Positions 48,342-57,317 of a stretch of DNA of 64,000 nucleotides are shown piece by piece. A program made the translations under genes and the position numbers. The number at the start of each line of letters is the position of its first letter. The stretch's first letter is position 1. The stretch comes from JBGSUE01 sp041753515 (GTDB lineage: Bacteria > Patescibacteriota > Microgenomatia > UBA10105 > UBA927): NCBI GenBank assembly GCA_041753515.1, contig JBGSUE010000040.1, positions 24,084 through 88,083 of the forward strand, read 5' to 3'. The notes below the pieces were generated by a model. That model saw nothing but the letters and a program-made list of their open reading frames with translations, had not been told where the DNA came from and did not search any database.

Positions 48342-50648
48342 ATGTTTAAAAAATTAGAAATACTCATTGCTTTAGGAATGTTAGTCTATGCGGTCTGGTT
48401 TAATCTGGATTTGTATAAGCTGGAACCGACGGCAAAACTGGATCCCAACGACAACAATTTCCAGTACGGACTTGTGGACCGAGCCGACAAAATCTGGGAT
48501 TTTGCCGCCCGGATCTGTCCGAAAAACATCACATATCCGATCTGCCATCTCTCGTATATGGTAGACCACTGGGTTCCTAATTGGGCACAGGGGTACAACC
48601 TCCCCTTCTACTACTCCCACGCTCCACAGATAGCAATCGTCGGTTCTTATAGATTCATACAACGGTTGAGCAGTATTGAATTATTTACATACTATCATCT
48701 TGTTATTTATATTCTTTTATGTATCTTTCCGGTGAGCATGTTTCTTGCCCTTCGGGTCATCAGACTCCCCTGGTTTGTGTCCGGTATCGGTGCGCTCATT
48801 GCTACGCATATCTCAACCGACGGACTGTACGGTATAGATCCGCCATCATTTCTATGGCGCGGCTGGGGGCTTTCAAGCCAGCTGTATGCCATGATCTTCC
48901 TTCCATTAGCATTAGCATACGGATGGAGAATTTTCTATTCAGGATTCACATCGGTGAAATCTATAATCCGGAATCCTGATTTCATGCTCGCAGTGGTTTT
49001 TACCGTTTCCACCACACTTGGACACTTGGGAATCGGCATGGTTGTATTTCTGTCTTATGGAATATTAGCTATCGCAAAAACTCTCGAACAGACACTCTCA
49101 CAATCGCGAATTGGCGATATTTTAAAACTAGCAAAATCACATCTGAGCATTCTTATGCTTTTTGGACTCTTCTCAATGCTATTTCTCGGTTATTGGATCA
49201 TCCCGACGGTTCTTTCCAACGACTATCACAACATTTCCTTCTGGGATCCTGTATGGAAATTCGATTCGTACGGCTGGAAGGAAATCATGATACGGTTTTT
49301 CAACGGTGACCTGTTTGATTTCGGGCGATTCCCCATCCTTACGCTTTTTACAATACTAGGTATTTTTTCTGCACCATTTCTGGGAGGATATTTTCCATTC
49401 TCACTGTTATTTATTTTTTGGATGCTTCTGTATTTCGGCAGAACCACATGGGGAGGACTTATTGATATTATCCCCGGTATGAGCGAATACCATCTGTCCC
49501 GCTTCATCGTAGGAATCCACATCACATCCCTCTTTCTGGTTCCCATAGCAATATGGCATACTGCAACTACCGCTGCACATGCAGTACCCCGATGGTTCAC
49601 TATTGCCGTATCTGCACTGATTCTTGTGTATGCTCTGCCACCGGTATACCGGCAGACCATCCATTACAACGAACTCAACGATAAACTGATTACCCAGGCA
49701 AACGAAAATGAAGCAAAAGTGAGGGACGATACCCAAAATCTCCTGAAAACGCTTTCCACACTGCCGTCAGGCCGTATCTTTGCCGGACGGGGCGGAGGAT
49801 GGGGTAAAGATTTTAAGGTTGCGGAAACGGAAATGTTCATGTATCTGTCCACATTCGGATACAATACCGTGCTATGGCTTCCGGAAACCTGGTCGCCAAA
49901 TTCCGATACGGAACAGTACTTCAGCGAAGATCAGGAAAAAGACTACGACCTGTATAATATTCGCTATGTTGTAGCTCCGCCTACACAGCAAACCCTGCCT
50001 TTTTGGAAAAAAATGGAATCGGGTAAAAATTGGATCCTTTATTCTGTGCCCACGTCGGGATATTTCCAAACTGCCACTCGGACAATGAATGTCGTATCGG
50101 ACAAACAGTCGTTTGCAAATATTGTCCGCTTGTGGATTCAATCGGACATGACGAAAAATCAGCTTTTTCCCCAACTGACGATAGCTAAACGCATGTCCGC
50201 TGACCGCTTCACTCTTCCGACAATCCGTATGGTAGATGAAGTCACGTATCTGACAGCACAGGGAAACAGGCAAAATATCTGGAACATCAATCCTTTATAT
50301 ACTGCCGATCCTCCAGAAGCTGAAATAGTGGGGAGTGAAAAAATCGACACGGATATGATATTTTCGCAAACGGTGAAAGCTGAAACCGGTTGCAGAGAAT
50401 GTATCGTGATCCTTAAACAAACGTACCACCCGAACTGGAGAGCCAGCATCAATGGCAAATCAGTCAAACCGATTGAAGTATTTCCCTCATTTCTTGCCGT
50501 CCCCATCCAGACGTCAGGAATTCATGAAATTACATTCTGGTACCAACCGTCACCACTCAAAGTCATCCTGCTCGTTATCGGATTGGTCGGCGCTATAGTT
50601 TATGCAGTCTTTCTTGTATATACAAAACGCTTCACCCACCACCCATAA
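48342..50648 (+). CDS. Large polytopic membrane protein with a YfhO-like C-terminal domain
   Basis: A 768-residue protein with a first helix (about 5-22), an outside loop (KLDPNDNNFQYGLVDRADKI, HLSYMVDHWVPNW), about ten more helices to residue 455 and a large outside region. The end, ECIVILKQTYHPNWRASING and TSGIHEITFWYQPS, is the C-terminal domain of YfhO-like proteins. RGGGWGKDFKVAETEMFMYL near 485 looks like an outside glycan-handling domain. The ATG at 48342 is preferred; another in-frame ATG at 48330 is part of a class A element. It is probably a GT-C-fold transferase of large size, but acceptor and donor are unknown. Confidence 0.75.
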   Translation: MFKKLEILIALGMLVYAVWFNLDLYKLEPTAKLDPNDNNFQYGLVDRADKIWDFAARICPKNITYPICHLSYMVDHWVPNWAQGYNLPFYYSHAPQIAIVGSYRFIQRLSSIELFTYYHLVIYILLCIFPVSMFLALRVIRLPWFVSGIGALIATHISTDGLYGIDPPSFLWRGWGLSSQLYAMIFLPLALAYGWRIFYSGFTSVKSIIRNPDFMLAVVFTVSTTLGHLGIGMVVFLSYGILAIAKTLEQTLSQSRIGDILKLAKSHLSILMLFGLFSMLFLGYWIIPTVLSNDYHNISFWDPVWKFDSYGWKEIMIRFFNGDLFDFGRFPILTLFTILGIFSAPFLGGYFPFSLLFIFWMLLYFGRTTWGGLIDIIPGMSEYHLSRFIVGIHITSLFLVPIAIWHTATTAAHAVPRWFTIAVSALILVYALPPVYRQTIHYNELNDKLITQANENEAKVRDDTQNLLKTLSTLPSGRIFAGRGGGWGKDFKVAETEMFMYLSTFGYNTVLWLPETWSPNSDTEQYFSEDQEKDYDLYNIRYVVAPPTQQTLPFWKKMESGKNWILYSVPTSGYFQTATRTMNVVSDKQSFANIVRLWIQSDMTKNQLFPQLTIAKRMSADRFTLPTIRMVDEVTYLTAQGNRQNIWNINPLYTADPPEAEIVGSEKIDTDMIFSQTVKAETGCRECIVILKQTYHPNWRASINGKSVKPIEVFPSFLAVPIQTSGIHEITFWYQPSPLKVILLVIGLVGAIVYAVFLVYTKRFTHHP

Positions 50649-50666
50649 CCCATCACCATTCTCCCC

Positions 50667-50701
50667 TTGACAAGGAACGTAAAAAAATCCAAACTGGATA
50701 T
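50667..50701 (+). promoter_or_regulatory. Promoter with consensus TTGACA -35 for the gene at 50702
   Basis: TTGACA (50667-50672), a 17-base spacer, CAAACT (50690-50695) and 6 bases to the ATG. Confidence 0.55.
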
Positions 50702-50929
50702 ATGGCAAAAAAAGTTGTTCGGCGAAAAACCGCCAAACGCGTAAAGACACACAGAAAAGTTGTCCGTACAGCACATACGGACAATGATATGTTGGTGATT
50801 GTCCGCGGATGGATGTTTGTCGTCGCTTTCGCACTCATGCTTGGAATCGGTGCGGTGGCAGGAACGTTCGTAAGCAGGATGCTTAATACGGATGTACCGT
50901 CAGTCGCAGGAGTCCAGACAGCACGGTAA
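50702..50929 (+). CDS. Small basic single-helix membrane protein
   Basis: A 75-residue protein with a strongly basic inside tail (KKVVRRKTAKRVKTHRKVVR), one membrane helix (about 35-58) and a short outside end. No family is recognised. The basic tail could bind membrane lipid or nucleic acid. It has its own promoter with a TTGACA box and is followed by a bidirectional terminator shared with the tRNA genes, so it is a single-gene unit. Size and make-up are plausible for a real gene, but coding evidence is limited. Confidence 0.65.
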   Translation: MAKKVVRRKTAKRVKTHRKVVRTAHTDNDMLVIVRGWMFVVAFALMLGIGAVAGTFVSRMLNTDVPSVAGVQTAR

Positions 50930-50950
50930 TAATTTTTTGTTATCGATACC

Positions 50951-50986
50951 AAAAAAGAAGCCTCTCGTTTTAGAGACTTCTTTTTT
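50951..50986. terminator. Bidirectional intrinsic terminator
   Basis: AAAAAAGAAG-C-CTCT pairs with AGAG-A-CTTCTTTTTT around the loop CGTTTT. T-runs follow the stem on both strands, so it should end both the plus gene at 50702 and the minus tRNA transcript. Confidence 0.85.
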
Positions 50987-50987
50987 G

Positions 50988-51058
50988 TGGACCCGAGGGG
51001 AATCGAACCCCTTTCTACTCCATGCCATGGAGTCGTTCTACCGGTATACTACGGGCCC
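50988..51058 (-). tRNA. tRNA-Ala (anticodon GGC)
   Basis: 71 bases from GGGCCCG (5') to CGGGTCC plus discriminator A. Anticodon stem ACTCC/GGAGT with loop ATGGCAT gives anticodon GGC. The T arm is AGGGG-TTCGATT-CCCCT. The third acceptor pair is G3-U70, the alanine identity mark. CCA is not encoded. The D arm has a weak third pair. Confidence 0.88.
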
Positions 51059-51087
51059 CGTATACACGTCTATTGTATCAAATAAAG

Positions 51088-51160
51088 TGGACCCGAGGAG
51101 ACTCGAACTCCCCACCTTTGCAATGCGAATGCAACGCTCTACCAGATGAGCTACGGGCCC
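51088..51160 (-). tRNA. tRNA-Ala (anticodon CGC)
   Basis: 73 bases with acceptor GGGCCCG/CGGGTCC, G3-U70 pair and discriminator A. Anticodon stem TTGCA/TGCAA with loop TTCGCAT gives anticodon CGC. D and T arms are regular. It is upstream of tRNA-Ala (GGC) by 29 bases on the same strand, so both are probably cut from one transcript. CCA is not encoded. Confidence 0.93.
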
Positions 51161-51232
51161 TGAAAATTTCTGATGTAAATTTACCGCGTAAATTTACATA
51201 GATTGCCATGCAATCTACAGAAATTTTCAGGG
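51158..51232. repeat. Perfect three-way-junction palindrome abutting tRNA-Ala
   Basis: Outer arms CCCTGAAAATTTCTG (51158-51172) and its exact complement (51218-51232) enclose two perfect hairpins: ATGTAAATTTAC-CGC-GTAAATTTACAT (51173-51199) and AGATTGC-CAT-GCAATCT (51200-51216). Only one base (51217) is unpaired outside the loops. The first three bases are the 5' end of the tRNA gene. No open frame of note lies here. Confidence 0.9.
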
Positions 51233-51265
51233 TCAACCCTCGAGAATATTTTACCAATAAATATA

Positions 51266-52333
51266 CTACTTTAGATACCCGAGCGGATTCTGGAGTGCGC
51301 CGTTGAGCCTGATCTCAAAATGCAGATGCATCCCGGTTGACCTTCCGGTCGACCCCATACGTCCAATAACCTGACCTCTCCCCACTTTATCACCTACATT
51401 GACATATATTTCAGACATGTGCCCGTACAGCGTTGAGAATCCGTTTACATGACCGATAATCGCATGCTGGCCATACCCGTATTTTAAATACTGAACACTT
51501 ACCACTGTCCCATCATCAGCTGCCGCAATTCCGGGAGCGGAGGGATTTGCGATATCCAGAGCCATATGATACCAGACCGGGTATTGGGATATGACACCGT
51601 TCGTCGGCCAAATAAATTGGCCTGTGCCGCCGGTAATTATCGGAGGCTTTGATGCTATGACTCGCGGCGGAGCATCAGGCATGACTCCATCAGGAACAAT
51701 GAGAGACTGGCCGGCCGCAAGAGCAAATGTGTCAAGATCCGTAAAATCGTTAAATGGGAAATTGGCTATCTTCTGCGCATCGGTTGTATATTTTTTAGCG
51801 ATAGAATACACGGTTTCCCCTTCTTTTACTTTATGAACCACGCCGGTAACCGGAGGGATATCAATCTCCTGCCCGACGGTCAGGGTATCCCGGCGCATGC
51901 TGTTAGCCCACTTTATCGTATCTACCGATACATCAAACTTTTCTGCTATCGTTGAAAGGGTATCGCCATCCAAAACAGTGTATTTTAAAAGCTGATCCCT
52001 GGGTCTTTCTGATTTTTGTGTCTGGATGCCGTATTCAGACAAATCAAGTGATGTTGAAATTGCTGATGATGGGGTAAAATCCCCCGTGTCATTTTCACCT
52101 GATTTGGCAAGTATGGGCGCACTCATCGCACCTACTACAAATAACAGTCCCAAGGAAAAATGTAAAAATGGCCGCTGGTACGATCCGCGGCGCGCCATCA
52201 AAATATCGACAAGCACAGCCTTATTTGATTCAAACCGGACACCAATTCTCCGGAGCCGCTTGTGAATATACAGACTCCACCCTCTCCACCAGGCTCCGAT
52301 ATCTTCCCGAAACAATTTCAGTTGCTTTTTCAT
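51266..52333 (-). CDS. LysM-domain M23 metallopeptidase, cell-wall hydrolase
   Basis: A 355-residue protein with an inside basic N-terminus, a membrane helix (about 57-77), two LysM modules (YTVLDGDTLSTIAEKFDVS and HKVKEGETVYSIAKKYTT) and an M23 peptidase domain: the zinc site HMALDIANP and HLHFEIRLNG are present, together with LYGHMSEIYV. It should cut peptidoglycan cross-bridges outside the membrane, in cell growth or division. ATG at 52333 is chosen over a TTG at 52342; TATTGT lies 5 bases before it. It lies 16 bases after rho on the same strand, so the pair probably shares transcripts. Confidence 0.92.
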   Translation of the reverse strand: MKKQLKLFREDIGAWWRGWSLYIHKRLRRIGVRFESNKAVLVDILMARRGSYQRPFLHFSLGLLFVVGAMSAPILAKSGENDTGDFTPSSAISTSLDLSEYGIQTQKSERPRDQLLKYTVLDGDTLSTIAEKFDVSVDTIKWANSMRRDTLTVGQEIDIPPVTGVVHKVKEGETVYSIAKKYTTDAQKIANFPFNDFTDLDTFALAAGQSLIVPDGVMPDAPPRVIASKPPIITGGTGQFIWPTNGVISQYPVWYHMALDIANPSAPGIAAADDGTVVSVQYLKYGYGQHAIIGHVNGFSTLYGHMSEIYVNVGDKVGRGQVIGRMGSTGRSTGMHLHFEIRLNGALQNPLGYLK

Positions 52334-52349
52334 GTCGTACAATACCCAA

Positions 52350-53813
52350 TTATCCTTTTGACAGACTTTCTAAAAATTCTTTATTGTCTGTCGTTTTAGA
52401 CAATTTATCGATAAGCATCATTGTTCTCTCTTCTGCGGTCAGAAGTGAAAGCATATGCCGGAGTGTTGTCACTTTCTTCATCATATCCTCACCCAACAGG
52501 AGTTCATCATGACGGGTCCCAGATTTTTCCACGTCGATTGCCGGAAATATCCGGCGCTCCTGGAGTGTCCGTGACAAATGAAGTTCCATATTTCCCGTTC
52601 CTTTAAATTCTTCATAAATAAGGTCATCCATTCGGGAACCGGTATCCACAAGCGCCGTCCCGATCACAGTAAGGGATCCTCCGTCCGTATATGTCTTCGG
52701 TTTTTCTCCGCTATTCTTTGCCCCATCAGAGGGCTCCACACAGCGCGCCGCCCCTAAAAACCGTTTTGCGGGATAAAGAGCTGCCGGATCAAATCCACCC
52801 GAAAGCGTACGCCCTGACGGGTTGACAACCAGATTGTATGCCCGCGCAAGCCGGGTGATCGAATCCAACAGGATAATAACATCTTTCCCTGCCTCAACGA
52901 GCCTTTTAGCACGATCGAGCGCCACTTCCGCAACACGTGTCTGCTCACCGGGTGATTCATCAAAATTTGATGCCAATACTTCACCTTTCACGCTTCGGGA
53001 TATATCAGTCACCTCTTCAGGCCGCTCACCAATAAGTGCTGCCATCAAATGGACATCCGGATAATTTGCACTGATGCCGCTTGCCAATTCTTTCAAAATC
53101 GTCGTTTTTCCGGCTTTTGGCGGTGATACGATTAGTCCGCGCTGCCCAAAACCGATAGGTGCCACAAGATCGATAATACGGGTTGAATACGGTGTTTTTC
53201 CGGTTTCCAACCGCAACAGTTTATTCGGATACACAGGTACCAAATCCTCAAATTTCGGTCTGGTTCCCGCATCCTCTGCCGGATTATCATTCAGTTTTTC
53301 TACCTTCAATAATCCCCAAAACCGTTCATTGTCTTTCGGTTGGCGTGCCTGGCCTTCCACCATATCGCCATTCCTCAAAAGAAATCTGCGGATTTGTGAC
53401 TGGGATATATACACGTCCCGATCGGTTGGCGTAAACTTTGGACGTAAAAATCCATGACCTTCCGGCATGATATCAAGAATACCTTTCACGGTTTCTGTAG
53501 GTACGTTGACATCTTGCATAAATCCGGTGCCGTTTGGATCCTGAGGGCCGGCACGGTAAAAATCACGCCTAGGAGGTCTATTAAATCTGCCTCTATCCCT
53601 GTATCCTGCACCACCCCGAAACCCTTGTACCTGCGAATACGGAATGGGCGTTTCGGAAAGGGGTTTTACTGCCGGTTTGGGCGCTTCCTGGGGCTTCACC
53701 TCAACGGGTCCGCCGATCAAATCATCAATGCTGACATCTTTTGCACTATTTTCTTCTTTCACTTCCTCCTTTTTGGAAACGGTTGTTTTTTTCGTTGTGG
53801 CTTTAAATGCCAT
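52350..53813 (-). CDS. rho: Transcription termination factor Rho
   Basis: A 487-residue Rho. The N-terminal 100 residues are charged and Gly/Arg/Pro-rich (RGGAGYRDRGRFNRPPRRDF), as in extended Rho proteins; the RNA-binding domain has GILDIMPEGHGFLRP. ATPase marks are Walker A SPPKAGKTTIL (Lys236), IGERPEEVTDI, Walker B VIILLDSITRLARAYN and TGNMELHLSR. Between AARCVE and GGSLT, which are nearly adjacent in other Rho proteins, about 17 extra residues (361-377) occur. Rho ends transcripts that are not translated. The gene has a long upstream gap (53814-54035) with AT-rich boxes near 53905-53915 that could start a leader of some 90 bases. Confidence 0.96.
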   Translation of the reverse strand: MAFKATTKKTTVSKKEEVKEENSAKDVSIDDLIGGPVEVKPQEAPKPAVKPLSETPIPYSQVQGFRGGAGYRDRGRFNRPPRRDFYRAGPQDPNGTGFMQDVNVPTETVKGILDIMPEGHGFLRPKFTPTDRDVYISQSQIRRFLLRNGDMVEGQARQPKDNERFWGLLKVEKLNDNPAEDAGTRPKFEDLVPVYPNKLLRLETGKTPYSTRIIDLVAPIGFGQRGLIVSPPKAGKTTILKELASGISANYPDVHLMAALIGERPEEVTDISRSVKGEVLASNFDESPGEQTRVAEVALDRAKRLVEAGKDVIILLDSITRLARAYNLVVNPSGRTLSGGFDPAALYPAKRFLGAARCVEPSDGAKNSGEKPKTYTDGGSLTVIGTALVDTGSRMDDLIYEEFKGTGNMELHLSRTLQERRIFPAIDVEKSGTRHDELLLGEDMMKKVTTLRHMLSLLTAEERTMMLIDKLSKTTDNKEFLESLSKG

Positions 53814-54035
53814 AAATATTCATGGAGGAGCGTATGTTTTGGACGTATGATATTGGAATACCAATACTCACCACTCAACAACAGCGCTTCCAATTTGGGT
53901 TAAATAATATATAGGGAAACCATTGATTCTATTTTTGTCTTGAAATTCGACACACTATCCGAGGAAATCGTGTTTGTAGAACGTATTTAACCAAAATTTA
54001 CCGGATTTGTCAATGCCTACACGGCACTCATCAAA

Positions 54036-54923
54036 TTATCGGGAAAGGCAAATTTTCTTACTACTGTCCCACACACACGTTATTGAATATCCATCATATA
54101 CTGGTTTGGCATTATCACATCTGTCCAAAGTTGTATATCTCAAACATAAAGTATCACCTGTATACAAATAACATCTATTAAATGATCCGCAATGTGCATC
54201 ATATCTTCCTGTAGCATTGTAACAATCAATGTCATTCTGACACACGGTATAACTAATCCGTTGAGTATAATTCTGCCATGTTCCATACATACCATAATAA
54301 TCCTCTGTACATGAACTATATGAACCAATATTGGTGCATGAATTATTTGTAGGAACACAAAATTGATAACAAGTATCATACGAGCTTCCTAAAGGACATG
54401 TACAAATTTTTGCTGTCATCGGGGTACAATTAACAAAACATGAAGACCATATACCTGTCAAAGGATCTTTATATTGAATTCCCCCACTACAGGGACGGGT
54501 ATTACATTTTACTCTCATAGCAATTGTCGGGCTTACTTTTAATGTTGGTGTTGGTGTCATTGTTGGACATGCTACCGTCTGAATGCGTGAAATGAAACAA
54601 GTGGAGGAACTCAGAGGGTCAGGTGAAAATACATATCCCGTAGAATCAATACATTTTTCACAGCGATCAATATTGGATGGTTTATCACATACAACGACAT
54701 CGTAACACGTACCATCTGATGCGCTTCTTGTAGATAGATGGCAATTTATCAGGGGACACTGTATTCGAGTGGGCGTAGGAGATGCGTATATATCACTAGC
54801 TTTGGATCTGGTATCGAAAGTTCGTTGGGTGAGTGCTGCAACAATAATTGATAAAACGATCACCGAAATAACGGCAAAAAGGGTAAACTTATGTAAATCA
54901 AAACGTTTTTTCTTCCGTGCCAT
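54036..54923 (-). CDS. Cys-rich, single-anchor surface protein
   Basis: A 295-residue protein with a basic inside tail (ARKKKRFDLHKF), one membrane helix (about 13-32), a Ser/Thr/Pro linker (YASPTPTR) and a long outside part with about 30 cysteines, in short clusters such as CPLINC, CEKCID, CNTRPC, CTCPLGSSYDTCYQFC and CTEDYYG. The PTMTPTPTLKVSPT stretch is a likely flexible or glycosylated linker. No known domain is recognised. ATG at 54923 is chosen because it starts the basic tail; a TTG at 54971 would extend it. The smaller protein at 45966-46319 has a similar Cys-rich style. Confidence 0.72.
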   Translation of the reverse strand: MARKKKRFDLHKFTLFAVISVIVLSIIVAALTQRTFDTRSKASDIYASPTPTRIQCPLINCHLSTRSASDGTCYDVVVCDKPSNIDRCEKCIDSTGYVFSPDPLSSSTCFISRIQTVACPTMTPTPTLKVSPTIAMRVKCNTRPCSGGIQYKDPLTGIWSSCFVNCTPMTAKICTCPLGSSYDTCYQFCVPTNNSCTNIGSYSSCTEDYYGMYGTWQNYTQRISYTVCQNDIDCYNATGRYDAHCGSFNRCYLYTGDTLCLRYTTLDRCDNAKPVYDGYSITCVWDSSKKICLSR

Positions 54924-54967
54924 AAAAATGAATTCTTCTTTTACTGTAGATAGCGGATTTGTCTTTG

Positions 54968-57268
54968 TCAATACGAGACTGGAGAGGAGTTGTACAGGCG
55001 ATCCTCGATTTTGATGATGTACGTATCACCGGATTCAAAAACGACAGTCCCCAACGTTTTCAATTTATCTTCAAGTATATTTGCATATTTCTGTCGCTCG
55101 ATTGTGCCCACGATAATATACGATACGTCGTATTTTGCTAAAATTTTTTGCGTCATGGCTATATCCGGATCCGTATAAATCCGTGATACATCATCCCGGC
55201 GCGGCGCCACCACATCATACGTCCCATGCCAGAGCCACTCATGTACTGCCCACCCGATAACGGCTGGTGCGCCGGTATAGGCACTGACCCGGTTATAATC
55301 CGTATAACTATCCCCGTCTGCCTCAACAATTACCGGAGGCGACTTCACTGAGGCGATTGCAGGTACCCCAGGCAGCTGCTTATCCTGGATTTTGCGGTCC
55401 ATCCACATCACCGCCTCATAGTCATCAGGATACTGGTCTTTCAGCCAAGCCAATCCGTCAAGCGTCTTGTAATTTCCAAGCTTTCCGAAATATGATTTTA
55501 TTGAAAAATTCGGATAAATCGCCACAAAAAACAGGTGCGGAATAAGCAGTACGATAAACACTTTTTTCCATACTGATGGTGAATTCAAACTTATGATTTT
55601 CACAATGGCATACCCTGAAAGTATGGTAAACATAATGTATGCTTGGTATCCAAGCTTAAACATGGTATTGGAACGGAAATGTTGAGGGTAGATATCCTTA
55701 AAATAGAAAAATTCAGGGAAAATGATAAGGCCTATCGAATAGACAAACATGACAAGCAGTACTTTTTCCATCGGTGTAAAGCGATGAAACCATTCTTTAA
55801 ACCGTGAACCGTGAACCGTGAACATAAACCATATTCCTGTATAAATGAAAAAACCCCACAGAAGATACATCATCCATATGGGCGATTTTTGGCATTTATC
55901 CACCGTTTCAAACAGAAGAATTCCTATCTTCTGATCTGCCATACCGGCAGGCGGACAATTAACAGCAACCCCGTTCACGAAGCTCTTAAAATTCGTGACA
56001 AACGGAAGTATTAACGGTCCCGTCACAAAAGCCAGAACGGTAAATAGTCCATGCGTACCAAACCAACCTCCTACACGAAATATAGTCGGCGAGAACAGGA
56101 GGAAACTTAATACAACAAACAATCCCATATATATGGGTGCGTCCAATACATTTGTCATGAATAGAACTGCAACCAATAGTCCGTAAAAAAGCGGATATAG
56201 AAAATTTTCGGTATGTGCTTTCTGCCGTCCAAAAATCTGAAGAAGGAGGGCAATAGCCAAAAGGACAAACGGAAGCGAAAGCACATGGCCATGAACATCA
56301 GATACAACAAACGAGTAACTCGGAAATTCATGAATGGTGTACGGAATAAAACGTGTCGCGTTTGCATACCAATAAGTATTCATGCCTTCCTTGTAACGCG
56401 TTGGGAATTCTTCAGGACTCCACATCAGTTCCCAGAATGGCTTTACATTTTCTCCCGTATACCCTTTGGTAAATGCATAGAGAGTCTGCATATTGCCGGC
56501 AAACGACATAAGAAACGCAGTGAATAAACCGGCGATAAGAGCCAGTAGTTTATAGCGGGTAGGCGGGAGTTTGAGACTGCTGACCACCAACTCATACCCG
56601 ATACTGAAACTCATCGTACATGTGAACGCGAAAAGTGATGCAAGCATGAGGTTAAATCCATACCGCAGGTCGACACCTGAAAATTTGGACAGCATGGCCA
56701 TCACGAAGTGTCCGAAATAATAATAATTGATCGTAAGACCCGAATACCACATGTCACTCGGTGGGAAAAACGTATTTGTCTGGATGGATTTTGCAAATCC
56801 GAAGTCCATAAATTTTTCAAGACCCCGGATGGATGGTTCATGGCCCTTAACATACGACCAGAAAAGAAGTGCTGCGAGAAATAACGCTTCCGCGAAGATG
56901 TATATTTTCACATTATCCCATGTAAAGGATTTGAAAAGACCCGGAGCAACATCAAGCGACAATTGAAGACTGCGCCGCCCATCAGCGTCTTTTACCGTGA
57001 ACGCACCGATCCAACCGCAAGCCAAAGCACTCACGACAAACACAGAAGCCAATACTAAAAGTATGACGGGACTGGTAAAAGGAAGGATATGGATACTTGC
57101 CCCAAACCATATAGTATAAGAAACAACCACAAGACCGACAGCTTTGGAAAACAGATATCCTTTGTCCCACCAACCGTTAAAAAGTGTTTGTGTCAACGGC
57201 CAGGCGGCCAGACCGAATAAAAAAAGGATTACCCACCACTGGACTACCAACCAAAACTCAGTTCCCAT
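54968..57268 (-). CDS. YYY/DUF2298-type polytopic membrane protein
   Basis: A 766-residue membrane protein. Near residue 160 it has GHEPSIRGLEKFMDFGF, then TFFPPSDMWYSG and LTINYYYFGHF, the tyrosine-rich block that names the YYY family (Chlor_Arch_YYY, DUF2298), known from Chloroflexi and archaea next to PMT-like proteins. About 13 helices and an outside C-terminal domain (YTDYNRVSAYTGAPAVIGW, HEWLWHGTYDVVAPRRDD) follow. The last part matches the family's proposed sugar-transfer role. TATACT lies 8 bases before the ATG. Residues 482-490 are coded by a 7-bp repeat. It stands divergent to a related membrane gene with 49 bases between starts. Confidence 0.87.
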   Translation of the reverse strand: MGTEFWLVVQWWVILFLFGLAAWPLTQTLFNGWWDKGYLFSKAVGLVVVSYTIWFGASIHILPFTSPVILLVLASVFVVSALACGWIGAFTVKDADGRRSLQLSLDVAPGLFKSFTWDNVKIYIFAEALFLAALLFWSYVKGHEPSIRGLEKFMDFGFAKSIQTNTFFPPSDMWYSGLTINYYYFGHFVMAMLSKFSGVDLRYGFNLMLASLFAFTCTMSFSIGYELVVSSLKLPPTRYKLLALIAGLFTAFLMSFAGNMQTLYAFTKGYTGENVKPFWELMWSPEEFPTRYKEGMNTYWYANATRFIPYTIHEFPSYSFVVSDVHGHVLSLPFVLLAIALLLQIFGRQKAHTENFLYPLFYGLLVAVLFMTNVLDAPIYMGLFVVLSFLLFSPTIFRVGGWFGTHGLFTVLAFVTGPLILPFVTNFKSFVNGVAVNCPPAGMADQKIGILLFETVDKCQKSPIWMMYLLWGFFIYTGIWFMFTVHGSRFKEWFHRFTPMEKVLLVMFVYSIGLIIFPEFFYFKDIYPQHFRSNTMFKLGYQAYIMFTILSGYAIVKIISLNSPSVWKKVFIVLLIPHLFFVAIYPNFSIKSYFGKLGNYKTLDGLAWLKDQYPDDYEAVMWMDRKIQDKQLPGVPAIASVKSPPVIVEADGDSYTDYNRVSAYTGAPAVIGWAVHEWLWHGTYDVVAPRRDDVSRIYTDPDIAMTQKILAKYDVSYIIVGTIERQKYANILEDKLKTLGTVVFESGDTYIIKIEDRLYNSSPVSY
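55800..55823. repeat. Heptamer tandem repeat AACCGTG inside the YYY gene
   Basis: Units AACCGTG 55800-55806, 55807-55813 and 55814-55820, then AAC. Read in frame on the minus strand as FTVHGSRF. Confidence 0.85.
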
Positions 57269-57276
57269 AATTAATC

Positions 57277-57310
57277 AGTATAGCGCAACTCATCTTTCAA
57301 TTGCTACAAT
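57277..57310. promoter_or_regulatory. Divergent promoters of the YYY gene (-) and the gene at 57318 (+)
   Basis: Minus strand TATACT (57277-57282) lies 8 bases before ATG 57268. Plus strand TACAAT (57305-57310) lies 7 bases before ATG 57318. Confidence 0.62.
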
Positions 57311-57317
57311 GTGTTTT

